DNA of 43,666 bases from Flavobacteriaceae bacterium (GTDB lineage Bacteria; Bacteroidota; Bacteroidia; Flavobacteriales; Flavobacteriaceae): the NCBI GenBank assembly GCA_013002065.1, contig JABDKT010000204.1, forward strand, positions 1 to 43,666. The letters are read 5' to 3'. Every line of letters begins with the position of its first letter. Position 1 is the stretch's first letter. Below, piece after piece: positions 28,743-37,731 of the stretch. Position numbers and translations under genes: made by a program. Under the pieces are notes generated by a model. That model was given only the letters and a program-made list of their open reading frames with translations, was not told the DNA's origin and did no database searches.

Positions 28743-29342
28743 ATGAAAATAGTAGTTATAGGAGGAAACGGAACCATTGGAAAGAAGGTTACGGCACGCT
28801 TAAAGGAAAAGCATGATGTGATTGTTGCCAGTCGTACATCTGGAGATGTGCGAGTTGATATAGCCGATTCCAATTCTATTGCTGCCATGTTTTCTGAAAT
28901 AGGACAGGTGGACGCTATAGTAAATGTTTCAGGAGAAGCGAAATGGGACAAATTTGAGAACCTTTCCGAAGAAGATTACTATATCGGTATTAAAAGCAAA
29001 CTAATGGGACAGGTCAATCTGGTGAGAATTGGCAAAGACCATGTGACTCAAGGAGGCTCTATTACTCTAACTACGGGTATTCTAGCCGACGATCCCGTGG
29101 ATATGACTACCAGTGCAGCAATGGTGAACGGAGCCATCCACAGCTTCGTGAAGGCCGTGGCGTTAGAACTATACGATGTGAGAGTAAATGCTGTTTCCGC
29201 CGGATTGGTGGAAGACGCATATGAGAAATATAAAGATTATTTCCCCGGCTACGATGCTGTGGGAATGGACAAAGTGGTCAATGGATATGTGAAGAGTGTA
29301 GAAGGGAAGATACACGGACAAATAATAAGAGTGAATGCTTAA
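28743..29342 (+). CDS. Short-chain dehydrogenase/reductase-like protein lacking the canonical YxxxK motif
   Basis: Rossmann GGNGTIGKK; expected catalytic YxxxK replaced (SAAMVNGAIHSFVKAVALEL); NAVSAGLV. Confidence 0.8.
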   Translation: MKIVVIGGNGTIGKKVTARLKEKHDVIVASRTSGDVRVDIADSNSIAAMFSEIGQVDAIVNVSGEAKWDKFENLSEEDYYIGIKSKLMGQVNLVRIGKDHVTQGGSITLTTGILADDPVDMTTSAAMVNGAIHSFVKAVALELYDVRVNAVSAGLVEDAYEKYKDYFPGYDAVGMDKVVNGYVKSVEGKIHGQIIRVNA

Positions 29343-29354
29343 AAAAGCAAGATC

Positions 29355-31850
29355 ATGAACAAAACGCAACATTACATTTCGGGCAAATGGGTTTCAGGAA
29401 GCGGGGAAGGAACTCCGATTCTCGATTCGGTGACTGGAGAACATTTTACAAATGTTACCACTGAAGGTCTCGACATTCCATCTATTCTTCAATACGGAAG
29501 AGACAAAGGTGATACGCTTCGGAAAATGACTTTTCAAGAGCGTGGATTAATGCTCAAAAAGTTGGCACTTTATCTTACCAAAAGAAAAGATCAGTTCTAC
29601 GAATTAAGTTATCGCACGGGTGCCACAAAAGTGGATAGTTGGATTGATATTGAAGGTGGCTTCGGAAATCTCTTCGCCAACGCCTCATTGCGTAAGTTAT
29701 TCCCTAATCAGTCGTATCATGTGGAAGGCGACCCCATCGATTTATCACGTGGCGGCCGATTTATGGCGCATCATATCATGGTGCCGAGACAAGGAGTTGC
29801 AGTACATATCAATGCCTTTAACTTTCCGGTTTGGGGAATGTTAGAGAAATGTGCCGTTAACTGGATGGCAGGAATGCCGGCAGTGGTGCTTCCGGCCCCA
29901 CAAACGGCCTATCTGGCCGAAGCCGTGGTTCGTGAAATTGTCGCATCGGGTATATTACCTGAAGGTGCAATTCAACTTATAAGTGGGACGGCTAAAACTA
30001 TTTTAGATACCGTACAATCTCAGGATGTGGTGACCTTCACTGGCTCCGCAAGCACGGGAAGAATATTAAAACAGCATCCGCAATTGATTCAGGAATCGGT
30101 TCCTTTTACCACCGAAGCGGATTCGCTAAACGCATCTATCTTAGGTGAAGATGCAACTCCAGGCACACCCGAATTTGATTTGTTCATTAAGGAAGTCCGA
30201 AAGGAAATGACGGTCAAGTGCGGGCAAAAATGTACTGCGATACGACGAATTATCGTTCCGGAGAAGTTGGTAGAAGATGTACAGATTGCAATTGGAAATC
30301 AGTTGGACAAGGTAACCATTGGAGATCCGCGATTACAGGAAGTGAGAATGGGAGCTCTGGTAAGTGATGCTCAAAGAAATTCAGTAAAAGAACAAGTTGC
30401 TAAAATCGCAGAATCTGCCAAAATAGTTTATGGTAGTTTGGATGAGGTGGATACGCTGGGTGCCGATGCAAAAAAAGGTGCTTTTATCAAACCTATTTTG
30501 TTGAGAGAAGACCATCCTTTTAAAAATGAGGCTGCTCATAATATTGAGGCGTTCGGGCCTGTGAGTACCATAATGCCTTATAAAGACTTGAACGAAGCCA
30601 TCGAATTGGCTAAAATGGGCAAAGGGTCTTTGGTTTCCTCCATTGCAACCTTTGACGATACTATTGCGAAAGAATACACCATTGGAGCGGCTTCTCATCA
30701 CGGGCGAATATTAATTCTTAATCGCGAAAATGCCAAACAAAGTACCGGTCATGGTTCGCCTTTACCGGCTTTGATTCATGGAGGTCCGGGAAGAGCAGGT
30801 GGTGGAGAAGAAATGGGCGGAATGCGTGGCATAAAGCATTATTTACAACGATGTGCTGTGCAAGGAACACCCACTACATTGACGGAGGTTACGGGTATTT
30901 ATCAGCCGAAAGGAGCTTACAAAGATGCGGAACAACATCCATTTAAATATCATTGGGAAGATATCAAACCGGGTATGTCGATGAAAACTCATAAGCGTAC
31001 CATCACCGATGGAGATATTGTGAATTTCGCCAATCTTACCTGGGATCACTTTTACGCACATACCGACATTACGTCTTTGGATGGAAGTATATTCGAAAAA
31101 AGAACGGCCCATGGATATTTTATTTTGGCCGCTGCTGCCGGGCTATTTGTTCATCCGAATAAAGGACCTGTAGCGGCAAATTATGGACTTGAAGAGTGCC
31201 GCTTCCTGCGTCCACTTTATCATAACGATACCATTTACGTCCGTCTTACCTGCAAACAGAAAATTGATAGAGACCAACGCGGAACTGAATTGCCTAGCGG
31301 AATTGTGAAATGGTATGGCGAAGTGTTTGATGAGGATGACGAGTTGGTTGCTATTGTTACGGTATTGACCATGGTTCAAAAGAAACAGACGGTTTTTGCA
31401 GAAATGACCACTGAGAGTATTACGAATTATCTGTCTAAACTCGCCGAAGACTCCAAACCCTCTTGGGGAGATATGACGCCACAGCACATGATCGAACATT
31501 TGGAATATACCTATCGAATTGCTTCCGGAGAGATTCAGGATTTTGAGATTGCAACTCCGGAAAAAATATTGGAGAAGGTGCATGCTACCCTTTATAACTA
31601 TAAGAAAATGCCCAGATCCTACGATTTTCCCTTGGCGGAAAAATCTAAGATCAAAGAATTAATCTACCCCGATCTCGATACAGCGAAAGCTAAGTTGATG
31701 GAAGCTCGGGAAGAATATTTACAGTTTTTCAAAGAAAACCCGGAAGCCAGGACCAATAATGTGGTTTTTGGACCATTGAATAAGTTCGAATGGTATCTAC
31801 TGGAACGAAAACATTTGAATCATCATTTTGAGCAATTCGGATTGCTTTAA
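29355..31850 (+). CDS. paaZ: PaaZ bifunctional oxepin-CoA hydrolase / semialdehyde dehydrogenase with extra C-terminal DinB/DUF1569-like domain
   Basis: ALDH domain (VKCGQKCTA), MaoC hydratase domain (NLTWDHFYAHTD...TAHGYFILA), then ~150 aa ending FGPLNKFEWYLLERKHLNHHFEQFGLL. Confidence 0.9.
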   Translation: MNKTQHYISGKWVSGSGEGTPILDSVTGEHFTNVTTEGLDIPSILQYGRDKGDTLRKMTFQERGLMLKKLALYLTKRKDQFYELSYRTGATKVDSWIDIEGGFGNLFANASLRKLFPNQSYHVEGDPIDLSRGGRFMAHHIMVPRQGVAVHINAFNFPVWGMLEKCAVNWMAGMPAVVLPAPQTAYLAEAVVREIVASGILPEGAIQLISGTAKTILDTVQSQDVVTFTGSASTGRILKQHPQLIQESVPFTTEADSLNASILGEDATPGTPEFDLFIKEVRKEMTVKCGQKCTAIRRIIVPEKLVEDVQIAIGNQLDKVTIGDPRLQEVRMGALVSDAQRNSVKEQVAKIAESAKIVYGSLDEVDTLGADAKKGAFIKPILLREDHPFKNEAAHNIEAFGPVSTIMPYKDLNEAIELAKMGKGSLVSSIATFDDTIAKEYTIGAASHHGRILILNRENAKQSTGHGSPLPALIHGGPGRAGGGEEMGGMRGIKHYLQRCAVQGTPTTLTEVTGIYQPKGAYKDAEQHPFKYHWEDIKPGMSMKTHKRTITDGDIVNFANLTWDHFYAHTDITSLDGSIFEKRTAHGYFILAAAAGLFVHPNKGPVAANYGLEECRFLRPLYHNDTIYVRLTCKQKIDRDQRGTELPSGIVKWYGEVFDEDDELVAIVTVLTMVQKKQTVFAEMTTESITNYLSKLAEDSKPSWGDMTPQHMIEHLEYTYRIASGEIQDFEIATPEKILEKVHATLYNYKKMPRSYDFPLAEKSKIKELIYPDLDTAKAKLMEAREEYLQFFKENPEARTNNVVFGPLNKFEWYLLERKHLNHHFEQFGLL

Positions 31851-31860
31851 ACAAACATAT

Positions 31861-32613
31861 ATGACACCACCTTACGTAAAAGAACATATTAATAATGGTA
31901 TTGCCACCATAGAGTTTTTCCATCCAGCGCATAACAGTTTGCCAGGTGATTTACTTTCTAAATTAACCCAACTTATTAAGGAGGCGGGTGAAAATGACGA
32001 GGTGAAAGTAATTATACTGAAAAGTGGTGGAGACCGTACGTTCTGTGCGGGCGCTAGTTTTAAAGAATTGATCAATATTAATGATGCTGAAACTGGCAGA
32101 GTTTTCTTTAGCGGATTCGCAAATGTGATCAATGCCATGCGAAAATGCCCAAAGTTTATCATTGGAAGAATTCAAGGAAAGACTGTGGGCGGTGGTGTAG
32201 GATTGGCCTCGGCAACCGATTATTGCATGGCAACAAAATACGCCTCCATTAAGCTAAGTGAATTGAATGTTGGGATTGGCCCATTTGTGGTGGGACCTGC
32301 CGTGGAGCGAAAATTAGGACTTACAGGTATGTCGCAAATTGCGATTGATGCCAATAGTTTTTACGATGCCGAATGGGCAAGACAAAAGGGGTTATTTACA
32401 AAAGTTTTTGACACTACCGAAGAGTTAGATGAGGCAGTTACCGAGTTCGCTCAAAATTTGTGCAGTTACAATCCGGAGGCGATGAAAGAAATGAAACAAA
32501 TCTTTTGGAAAGGCACGGAAAATTGGGACGATTTATTAGCAGAAAGAGCAGCAATAAGCGGCCGATTGGTGCTTTCAGAATTTACAAAAGAGACATTAAA
32601 ACGGTACCAGTGA
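31861..32613 (+). CDS. paaF: Enoyl-CoA hydratase PaaF-like
   Basis: Crotonase: GDRTFCAGASFKELI, GKTVGGGVGLASATDYCMATKYASIKLSELNVGIGPF. Start set at ATG 31861, after the paaZ stop. Confidence 0.8.
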   Translation: MTPPYVKEHINNGIATIEFFHPAHNSLPGDLLSKLTQLIKEAGENDEVKVIILKSGGDRTFCAGASFKELININDAETGRVFFSGFANVINAMRKCPKFIIGRIQGKTVGGGVGLASATDYCMATKYASIKLSELNVGIGPFVVGPAVERKLGLTGMSQIAIDANSFYDAEWARQKGLFTKVFDTTEELDEAVTEFAQNLCSYNPEAMKEMKQIFWKGTENWDDLLAERAAISGRLVLSEFTKETLKRYQ

Positions 32614-33110
32614 TTTATAGTTTTAAAGGACATATTCCCGTCGTAGATCCTACGAGCTTTGTGCATCCCTTGGCTGCCGTTACCGGCAATGTGATTATTG
32701 GAAAGGACTGTTATATCGGTCCTGGAGCTGCGATTCGAGGTGACTGGGGAGAAATTATTTTGGAAGATGGCGTGAATGTACAGGAGAATTGTACGATTCA
32801 TATGTTTCCCGGAAAATCGATTGTGTTGAAGAAGGGGGCTCATGTAGGACATGGCGCTGTAATTCACGGTGCAAATTTGGGAGAAAATTGTCTTATAGGA
32901 ATGAATTCGGTTATAATGGATGATGCTGAAATAGGAGACGAATGTATTGTTGGAGCGATGAGTTTTATTAAGGCTGAGACTGTCTTTCCGAAAAGGAAAT
33001 TGATCGTAGGAAATCCGGCGAAAGTGATTAAAGAGGTATCGGAAGAAATGATTGCTTGGAAAACGGCCGGAACCAAATTATATCAAAAATTACCCAAGGA
33101 TTGTCATTAA
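32610..33110 (+). CDS. paaY: PaaY, gamma-carbonic-anhydrase-like hexapeptide thioesterase (C-terminally interrupted)
   Basis: Left-handed beta-helix repeats (VIIGKDCYIGPGAAIRGDWGEIILEDGVNVQENCTIH). GTG start at 32610 overlaps the paaF stop (GTGA). Confidence 0.85.
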   Translation: MIYSFKGHIPVVDPTSFVHPLAAVTGNVIIGKDCYIGPGAAIRGDWGEIILEDGVNVQENCTIHMFPGKSIVLKKGAHVGHGAVIHGANLGENCLIGMNSVIMDDAEIGDECIVGAMSFIKAETVFPKRKLIVGNPAKVIKEVSEEMIAWKTAGTKLYQKLPKDCH

Positions 33111-33209
33111 TCTTTAAGAGAAGTTGAACCACTAACGGAACTGCCAAAAAACCGACCGGTTCAAGAAGATTTTTATAAAACCTTGGAAGAAATTAAGAGG
33201 AACGAATAG
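33111..33209 (+). other. In-frame PaaY-like C-terminal tail located after the TAA stop
   Basis: Same frame after TAA 33108-33110: SLREVEPLTELPKNRPVQEDFYKTLEEIKRNE*, ending 1 nt before ATG 33211. Confidence 0.75.
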
Positions 33210-33210
33210 T

Positions 33211-34497
33211 ATGTCGGATGTAGAATTTAAATTACCCAAGATGGGTGAAAGTATTACCGAAGCTGCCATTATTAAATGGTTTAAGAAGGTTGGTGATACC
33301 GTGGAGCTGGATGAAATCCTGTTGGAAGTTGCGACCGATAAAGTAGATTCGGAAGTACCTTCGAATGTGGAGGGGGAGATTATTGAAATTTTATACGAAC
33401 CTAATGAAGTGGTGGGCATCGGTGAAGTTGTGGCCATCATTCGAACCAACGGAGAAGCTCCGGTTGCTAAAATTTCCGAAGAAAATAAAACTGCAAACCT
33501 TCAACAAAAAGAAACAAAAAGCAAAAAACGGCCGGCAAAGAAATTATCGACCACTCAGTCGTTTCAGGTTAAAGAAAATATGTTTGTAAGTCCGTTAGTG
33601 GACAAAATTGCTCGCGAAAACCATATAAGTTATGAGGAGTTGGCGAGAATTACAGGAAGTGGGAAAGACGGCCGACTTCGGAAATCGGATGTGATGAATT
33701 ATCTCGAAGAAGGGCGACCGTTTCAATTTGTACAACCGGTGCAAGAACCCTCCGGATTCAAAGTCCCAGATTTAAAATTCGATAAAGGTGATGGGAAGAG
33801 AGTCCCTATGGATCGTATGCGACAAATGATCGCCGATCATATGGTTTTTAGTAAACACACCTCTCCCCATGTGACTGCCTACGTGGAGGCCGACCTCACC
33901 GAGATGGTCAACTGGCGAAACGCTAACAAGGTTGCCTTTCAGAAAAAATACAACGAGAAACTTACGTTTACGCCCTTGTTTGTGGAAGCAGTGGTGAAGG
34001 CAATCAAAGACTTTCCGGAGATAAATTCTTCGCTGGACGGGAATGAAATCATCGTAAAGGATAAAATAAATATTGGAATGGCGACGGCCTTACCCAGCGG
34101 TAATCTTATTGTTCCGGTTGTAAAAGAAGCCTACGGAAAGGATTTGAAGACATTAGCAAGTATCACTAATTCTCTTGCCACAAAAGCCCGGGAAGGGAAA
34201 TTAAAAGCGGAAGATACCCAAGGTAGCACCTTTACCATAAGTAATGTAGGAACCTTCGGAAGTTTGATGGGTACTCCTATAATCAATCAGCCGGAAGCAG
34301 CGATTTTAGCAACGGGAATTATAAAAAAGAGGGCAGAGGTGATAGAGAAAGAGGATGGCGATGTTATTGAAATCCGATCTATGATGTACCTATCGCTTTC
34401 CTTCGATCACAGAATAGTGGACGGATATTTGGCGGGATCCTTTTTACGAAGAATAGCCGATTATATGGAACAGTTTGATTCCGATAGAAAAATATAA
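33211..34497 (+). CDS. 2-oxoacid dehydrogenase complex E2 (dihydrolipoyl acyltransferase)
   Basis: Lipoyl domain (EVATDKVDSEVPS), peripheral subunit-binding domain (FVSPLVDKIARENHISYEELARITGSGKDGRLRKSDV), catalytic SLSFDHRIVDG. Confidence 0.92.
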   Translation: MSDVEFKLPKMGESITEAAIIKWFKKVGDTVELDEILLEVATDKVDSEVPSNVEGEIIEILYEPNEVVGIGEVVAIIRTNGEAPVAKISEENKTANLQQKETKSKKRPAKKLSTTQSFQVKENMFVSPLVDKIARENHISYEELARITGSGKDGRLRKSDVMNYLEEGRPFQFVQPVQEPSGFKVPDLKFDKGDGKRVPMDRMRQMIADHMVFSKHTSPHVTAYVEADLTEMVNWRNANKVAFQKKYNEKLTFTPLFVEAVVKAIKDFPEINSSLDGNEIIVKDKINIGMATALPSGNLIVPVVKEAYGKDLKTLASITNSLATKAREGKLKAEDTQGSTFTISNVGTFGSLMGTPIINQPEAAILATGIIKKRAEVIEKEDGDVIEIRSMMYLSLSFDHRIVDGYLAGSFLRRIADYMEQFDSDRKI

Positions 34498-34507
34498 ATG
34501 AGAGACT

Positions 34508-35572
34508 ATGATGGAAACGATGCAAAAGATTAAGATTACAAAATGTAACGAATCAAAATTAGAAACAATTGATTTTGAGAATATTCCGTTAGGTAGAGCT
34601 TTTACCGATCATATGTTTATTTGTGACTATACCGATGGTAAGTGGCAGGAACCTAGAATAGAACCTCTGTCGATGATTCCTACTCATCCCGCGGCCATGG
34701 CGTTGCACTATGGTCAGGCGATATTTGAGGGAATGAAGGCGACTGTTACTGAAAGTGGTACTCCTATGTTATTTCGTCCTTATAAAAATGCGGCAAGACT
34801 TAATTTTAGTGCCGATCGTATGGGAATGCCAAGTTTTCCTGAAGATTTGTTTGTGGATGGATTGAAGGAATTAGTGAATTTAGAGCGGAATTGGATTCCG
34901 AAGAAAGAAGGAAGCGCTCTTTATTTAAGACCTTTTATGTATGCCGACGAACCCTTTATTGGGATGCGGGCCGCCACGAGTTATAAATTTATCATTATTG
35001 CATCTCCTGCGGGACCATTTTTCAGCAAACGAATAAAACTATATGCCGAGAAAAAATACATTAGAGCTGCAGAGGGCGGTACTGGAGAGGCCAAAGCGGC
35101 AGGAAATTATGCAGCAGCCATTCGTCCTACTGAAATTGCTAAATCCAAAGGGTACGACCAGGTACTATGGTTGGATGCCATAGAGCATAAATACATCCAG
35201 GAAGTAGGGACCATGAACATATTTTTCAAAATGGATGGAAAATTTGTGACCCCCATAAGAGATGGGGCTATCCTCGACGGAATTACCCGTCTTAGCGTCA
35301 TGGACATTCTAAAAGATTTGGGACATGAGGTAATTGAAAGACCTATTACGATAGACGAAGTGCAGGAGGCTTCTAAAGATGGAACCTTGGAAGAAGCCTT
35401 CGGAACGGGAACGGCCGTGGGTATAGCCTATATACAAGAAATTGGTTGGGGAGATGAGATGATTCATGTGTCGAACGAAAGCCCTGTAGGCCTTGAAGTA
35501 AATAAAATATTGAATGATATTAAAACAGGTAAGACTGAAGACAAGTTTGGTTGGATGGTGCCTGTCGCATAA
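34508..35572 (+). CDS. ilvE: Branched-chain amino acid aminotransferase-like (class IV PLP)
   Basis: HYGQAIFEGMKA...RPYKNAARLNFSADRMGMP, YIQEVGTMNIFF, GTAVGIAYI. Start could be one of several nearby ATGs. Confidence 0.88.
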   Translation: MMETMQKIKITKCNESKLETIDFENIPLGRAFTDHMFICDYTDGKWQEPRIEPLSMIPTHPAAMALHYGQAIFEGMKATVTESGTPMLFRPYKNAARLNFSADRMGMPSFPEDLFVDGLKELVNLERNWIPKKEGSALYLRPFMYADEPFIGMRAATSYKFIIIASPAGPFFSKRIKLYAEKKYIRAAEGGTGEAKAAGNYAAAIRPTEIAKSKGYDQVLWLDAIEHKYIQEVGTMNIFFKMDGKFVTPIRDGAILDGITRLSVMDILKDLGHEVIERPITIDEVQEASKDGTLEEAFGTGTAVGIAYIQEIGWGDEMIHVSNESPVGLEVNKILNDIKTGKTEDKFGWMVPVA

Positions 35573-35575
35573 CCT

Positions 35576-37705
35576 ATGATTGAAGAGATCGAAAAATTAA
35601 ATACATCTAATATTGATATAGAAACCCTGAAAAAGGGCTTCTCAAATTTGGTGACGGCCAAGGCTCTTACCTTCTTATATGAGGAGAACTTTAAGGTAGT
35701 TTCAAAATACGTGCATGCCACATCTAGAGGTCATGAAGTAATTCAAACTGCCTTGGGAATGCAGTTGTTACCCCAAGATTATGCCTTTCCATATTACCGT
35801 GATGATAGTATGTTGCTCGCCATTGGTATGGAACCCTACGATTTAATGCTTCAGGTTTTGGCGAAACGAGATGATCCATTTTCGGGAGGGCGCACCTATT
35901 ATTCTCATCCTAGCTTGAAGGATGATGACAAACCTAAGATTCCTCACCAGAGTAGCGCTACCGGCATGCAAGCTATTCCCGCAACCGGTGTCGCACTCGG
36001 ATTTTGGTACAAGGAAGCTGAAGGAATTGCCAATGAGCTCTCGACGACGCTCGAGCAGACCAGTAATGTAAAAGATTCAAATACAGCCAAAAAGCCGGTG
36101 GTGGTTTGTAGCTTGGGAGATGCTTCCGTCACCGAAGGGGAAATCGCCGAAGCTTTTCAAATGGCAGCTTTAAAGCAATTGCCAATTTTGTATTTAGTAC
36201 AAGATAACGGTTGGGATATTTCGGCCAATGAGGAAGAAACAAGAGCTCAAAATGCGGCGGAGTACGCTGCCGGGTTTCATGGGTTGGAAGCCATTTCTAT
36301 TGATGGAACCGACTTTGAACAAAGCTATGAGACCATAAAGTACGTTCTGGAGACCATTCGTAAAGAACGACGACCGTTTTTGGTTCATGCGAAAGTTCCC
36401 TTGCTAAATCATCACACCTCCGGAGTGCGTATGGAATGGTACAGAGACGATTTGGAAGAGGCTAGGAGTAGAGACCCCTATCCCAAAATGCAAAAGCTGC
36501 TGGCCGATCGTGGTTTTACTGCGGAACAGATTCAGGAGATTGAAAACAAGGCGATCGCCAAAGTTCGAGAACAATTTGAAAAAGCATTACAAGCCGAAGA
36601 CCCCAAACCAGAAGACCTTTTTACGCACGATTTTGCACCCACTCCCATTTCCGAAGAAACCGGAACTCGAGAACCTGAGGGAGCCGATAAGGTGGTGATG
36701 GTGGATTGTGCTTTGTTTGCCATAGAAGAACTAATGGCCAAACACAAAGAATGTTTGTTGTATGGGCAAGACGTTGGAGGCCGATTGGGAGGAGTATTTA
36801 GGGAAGCAGCGACATTGGCTCAGAAGTTTGGCGATAATCGAGTGTTTAATACGCCTATTCAAGAAGCTTTTATTGTTGGATCTACGGTGGGTATGAGCGC
36901 TGTAGGATTGAAACCCATCGTTGAGGTTCAGTTCGCCGATTATATCTGGCCGGGGCTCAATCAATTATTTACTGAAGTTAGCCGAAGCTGTTATTTATCG
37001 AACGGAAAATGGTCGGTGTCCATGATTCTAAGGGTGCCCATTGGTGCCTACGGAAGTGGAGGTCCTTACCATTCGTCATCGGTGGAAAGTGTGGTCGCCA
37101 ATATTCGAGGCCTTAAGATTGCTTATCCGAGTAACGGCGCCGACTTGAAAGGATTAATGAAAGCAGCTTATTACGATCCTAATCCCGTGGTGATATTCGA
37201 ACACAAAGGATTGTATTGGAGTAAAGTGCCCGGTACCAAGGGCGCCACTTCGGTTGAGCCTGCGGAAGATTATATTTTACCCTTTGGGAAGGCTTGGGTT
37301 TTACAAGAAATCTGGAAGCAGGAGGATGAAGAGACCTTGTCCATTATTACCTACGGAATGGGAGTGCATTGGGCGATTAATGCTTCCGAAGAAATGGGGC
37401 TTCAAGACCGAATTGAAATCATCGATCTTAGAACGCTACATCCGTTAGATTATGAGACCGTTTTTAAGAGCGTCAAGAAATGTGGTAAGTGTCTTGTTGT
37501 AACTGAAGAGCCTTCCGAAAATAGTTTTAGTCGGGCGCTGCAAGGTAGAATTCAAGAAGAGTGTTTTCAGGAATTGGACGGACCGGTCATGATCATTGGT
37601 TCCGAAAATATGCCTGCGATTCCTTTAAATTCTACTTTGGAGCAAACGATGATTCCTTCCGTAGAAAAAGTAAAGAAGAAAATTGAAGAAATATTAAACT
37701 ACTAA
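35576..37705 (+). CDS. 2-oxoacid dehydrogenase E1 alpha/beta fusion
   Basis: E1 alpha TPP motif (GDASVTEGEIAEAFQMAALKQLPILYLVQDNGWDIS) and E1 beta domain (RVFNTPIQEAFIVGSTVGMSAVGLKPIVEVQFADYIWPGLNQL) in one frame. Confidence 0.93.
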   Translation: MIEEIEKLNTSNIDIETLKKGFSNLVTAKALTFLYEENFKVVSKYVHATSRGHEVIQTALGMQLLPQDYAFPYYRDDSMLLAIGMEPYDLMLQVLAKRDDPFSGGRTYYSHPSLKDDDKPKIPHQSSATGMQAIPATGVALGFWYKEAEGIANELSTTLEQTSNVKDSNTAKKPVVVCSLGDASVTEGEIAEAFQMAALKQLPILYLVQDNGWDISANEEETRAQNAAEYAAGFHGLEAISIDGTDFEQSYETIKYVLETIRKERRPFLVHAKVPLLNHHTSGVRMEWYRDDLEEARSRDPYPKMQKLLADRGFTAEQIQEIENKAIAKVREQFEKALQAEDPKPEDLFTHDFAPTPISEETGTREPEGADKVVMVDCALFAIEELMAKHKECLLYGQDVGGRLGGVFREAATLAQKFGDNRVFNTPIQEAFIVGSTVGMSAVGLKPIVEVQFADYIWPGLNQLFTEVSRSCYLSNGKWSVSMILRVPIGAYGSGGPYHSSSVESVVANIRGLKIAYPSNGADLKGLMKAAYYDPNPVVIFEHKGLYWSKVPGTKGATSVEPAEDYILPFGKAWVLQEIWKQEDEETLSIITYGMGVHWAINASEEMGLQDRIEIIDLRTLHPLDYETVFKSVKKCGKCLVVTEEPSENSFSRALQGRIQEECFQELDGPVMIIGSENMPAIPLNSTLEQTMIPSVEKVKKKIEEILNY

Positions 37706-37731
37706 AAAAGCCCCTCGAAAGGGGCGAATTT
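37704..37731 (-). terminator. Convergent intrinsic terminator
   Basis: GCCCCT-CGAA-AGGGGC (37710-37725); U-run (TTTTTT) strongest on the minus strand. Confidence 0.75.

Noticed and set aside
32460-32609. N-terminal extension of the PaaY ORF in the ORF track
   Set aside because: Overlaps the conserved end of paaF out of frame; GTG at 32610 gives a normal PaaY N-terminus.
35576-37705. Possible artefactual fusion of E1 alpha and E1 beta
   Set aside because: Fused alpha/beta 2-oxoacid dehydrogenase E1 proteins are common in Bacteroidota, and the linker region is intact; not unusual.
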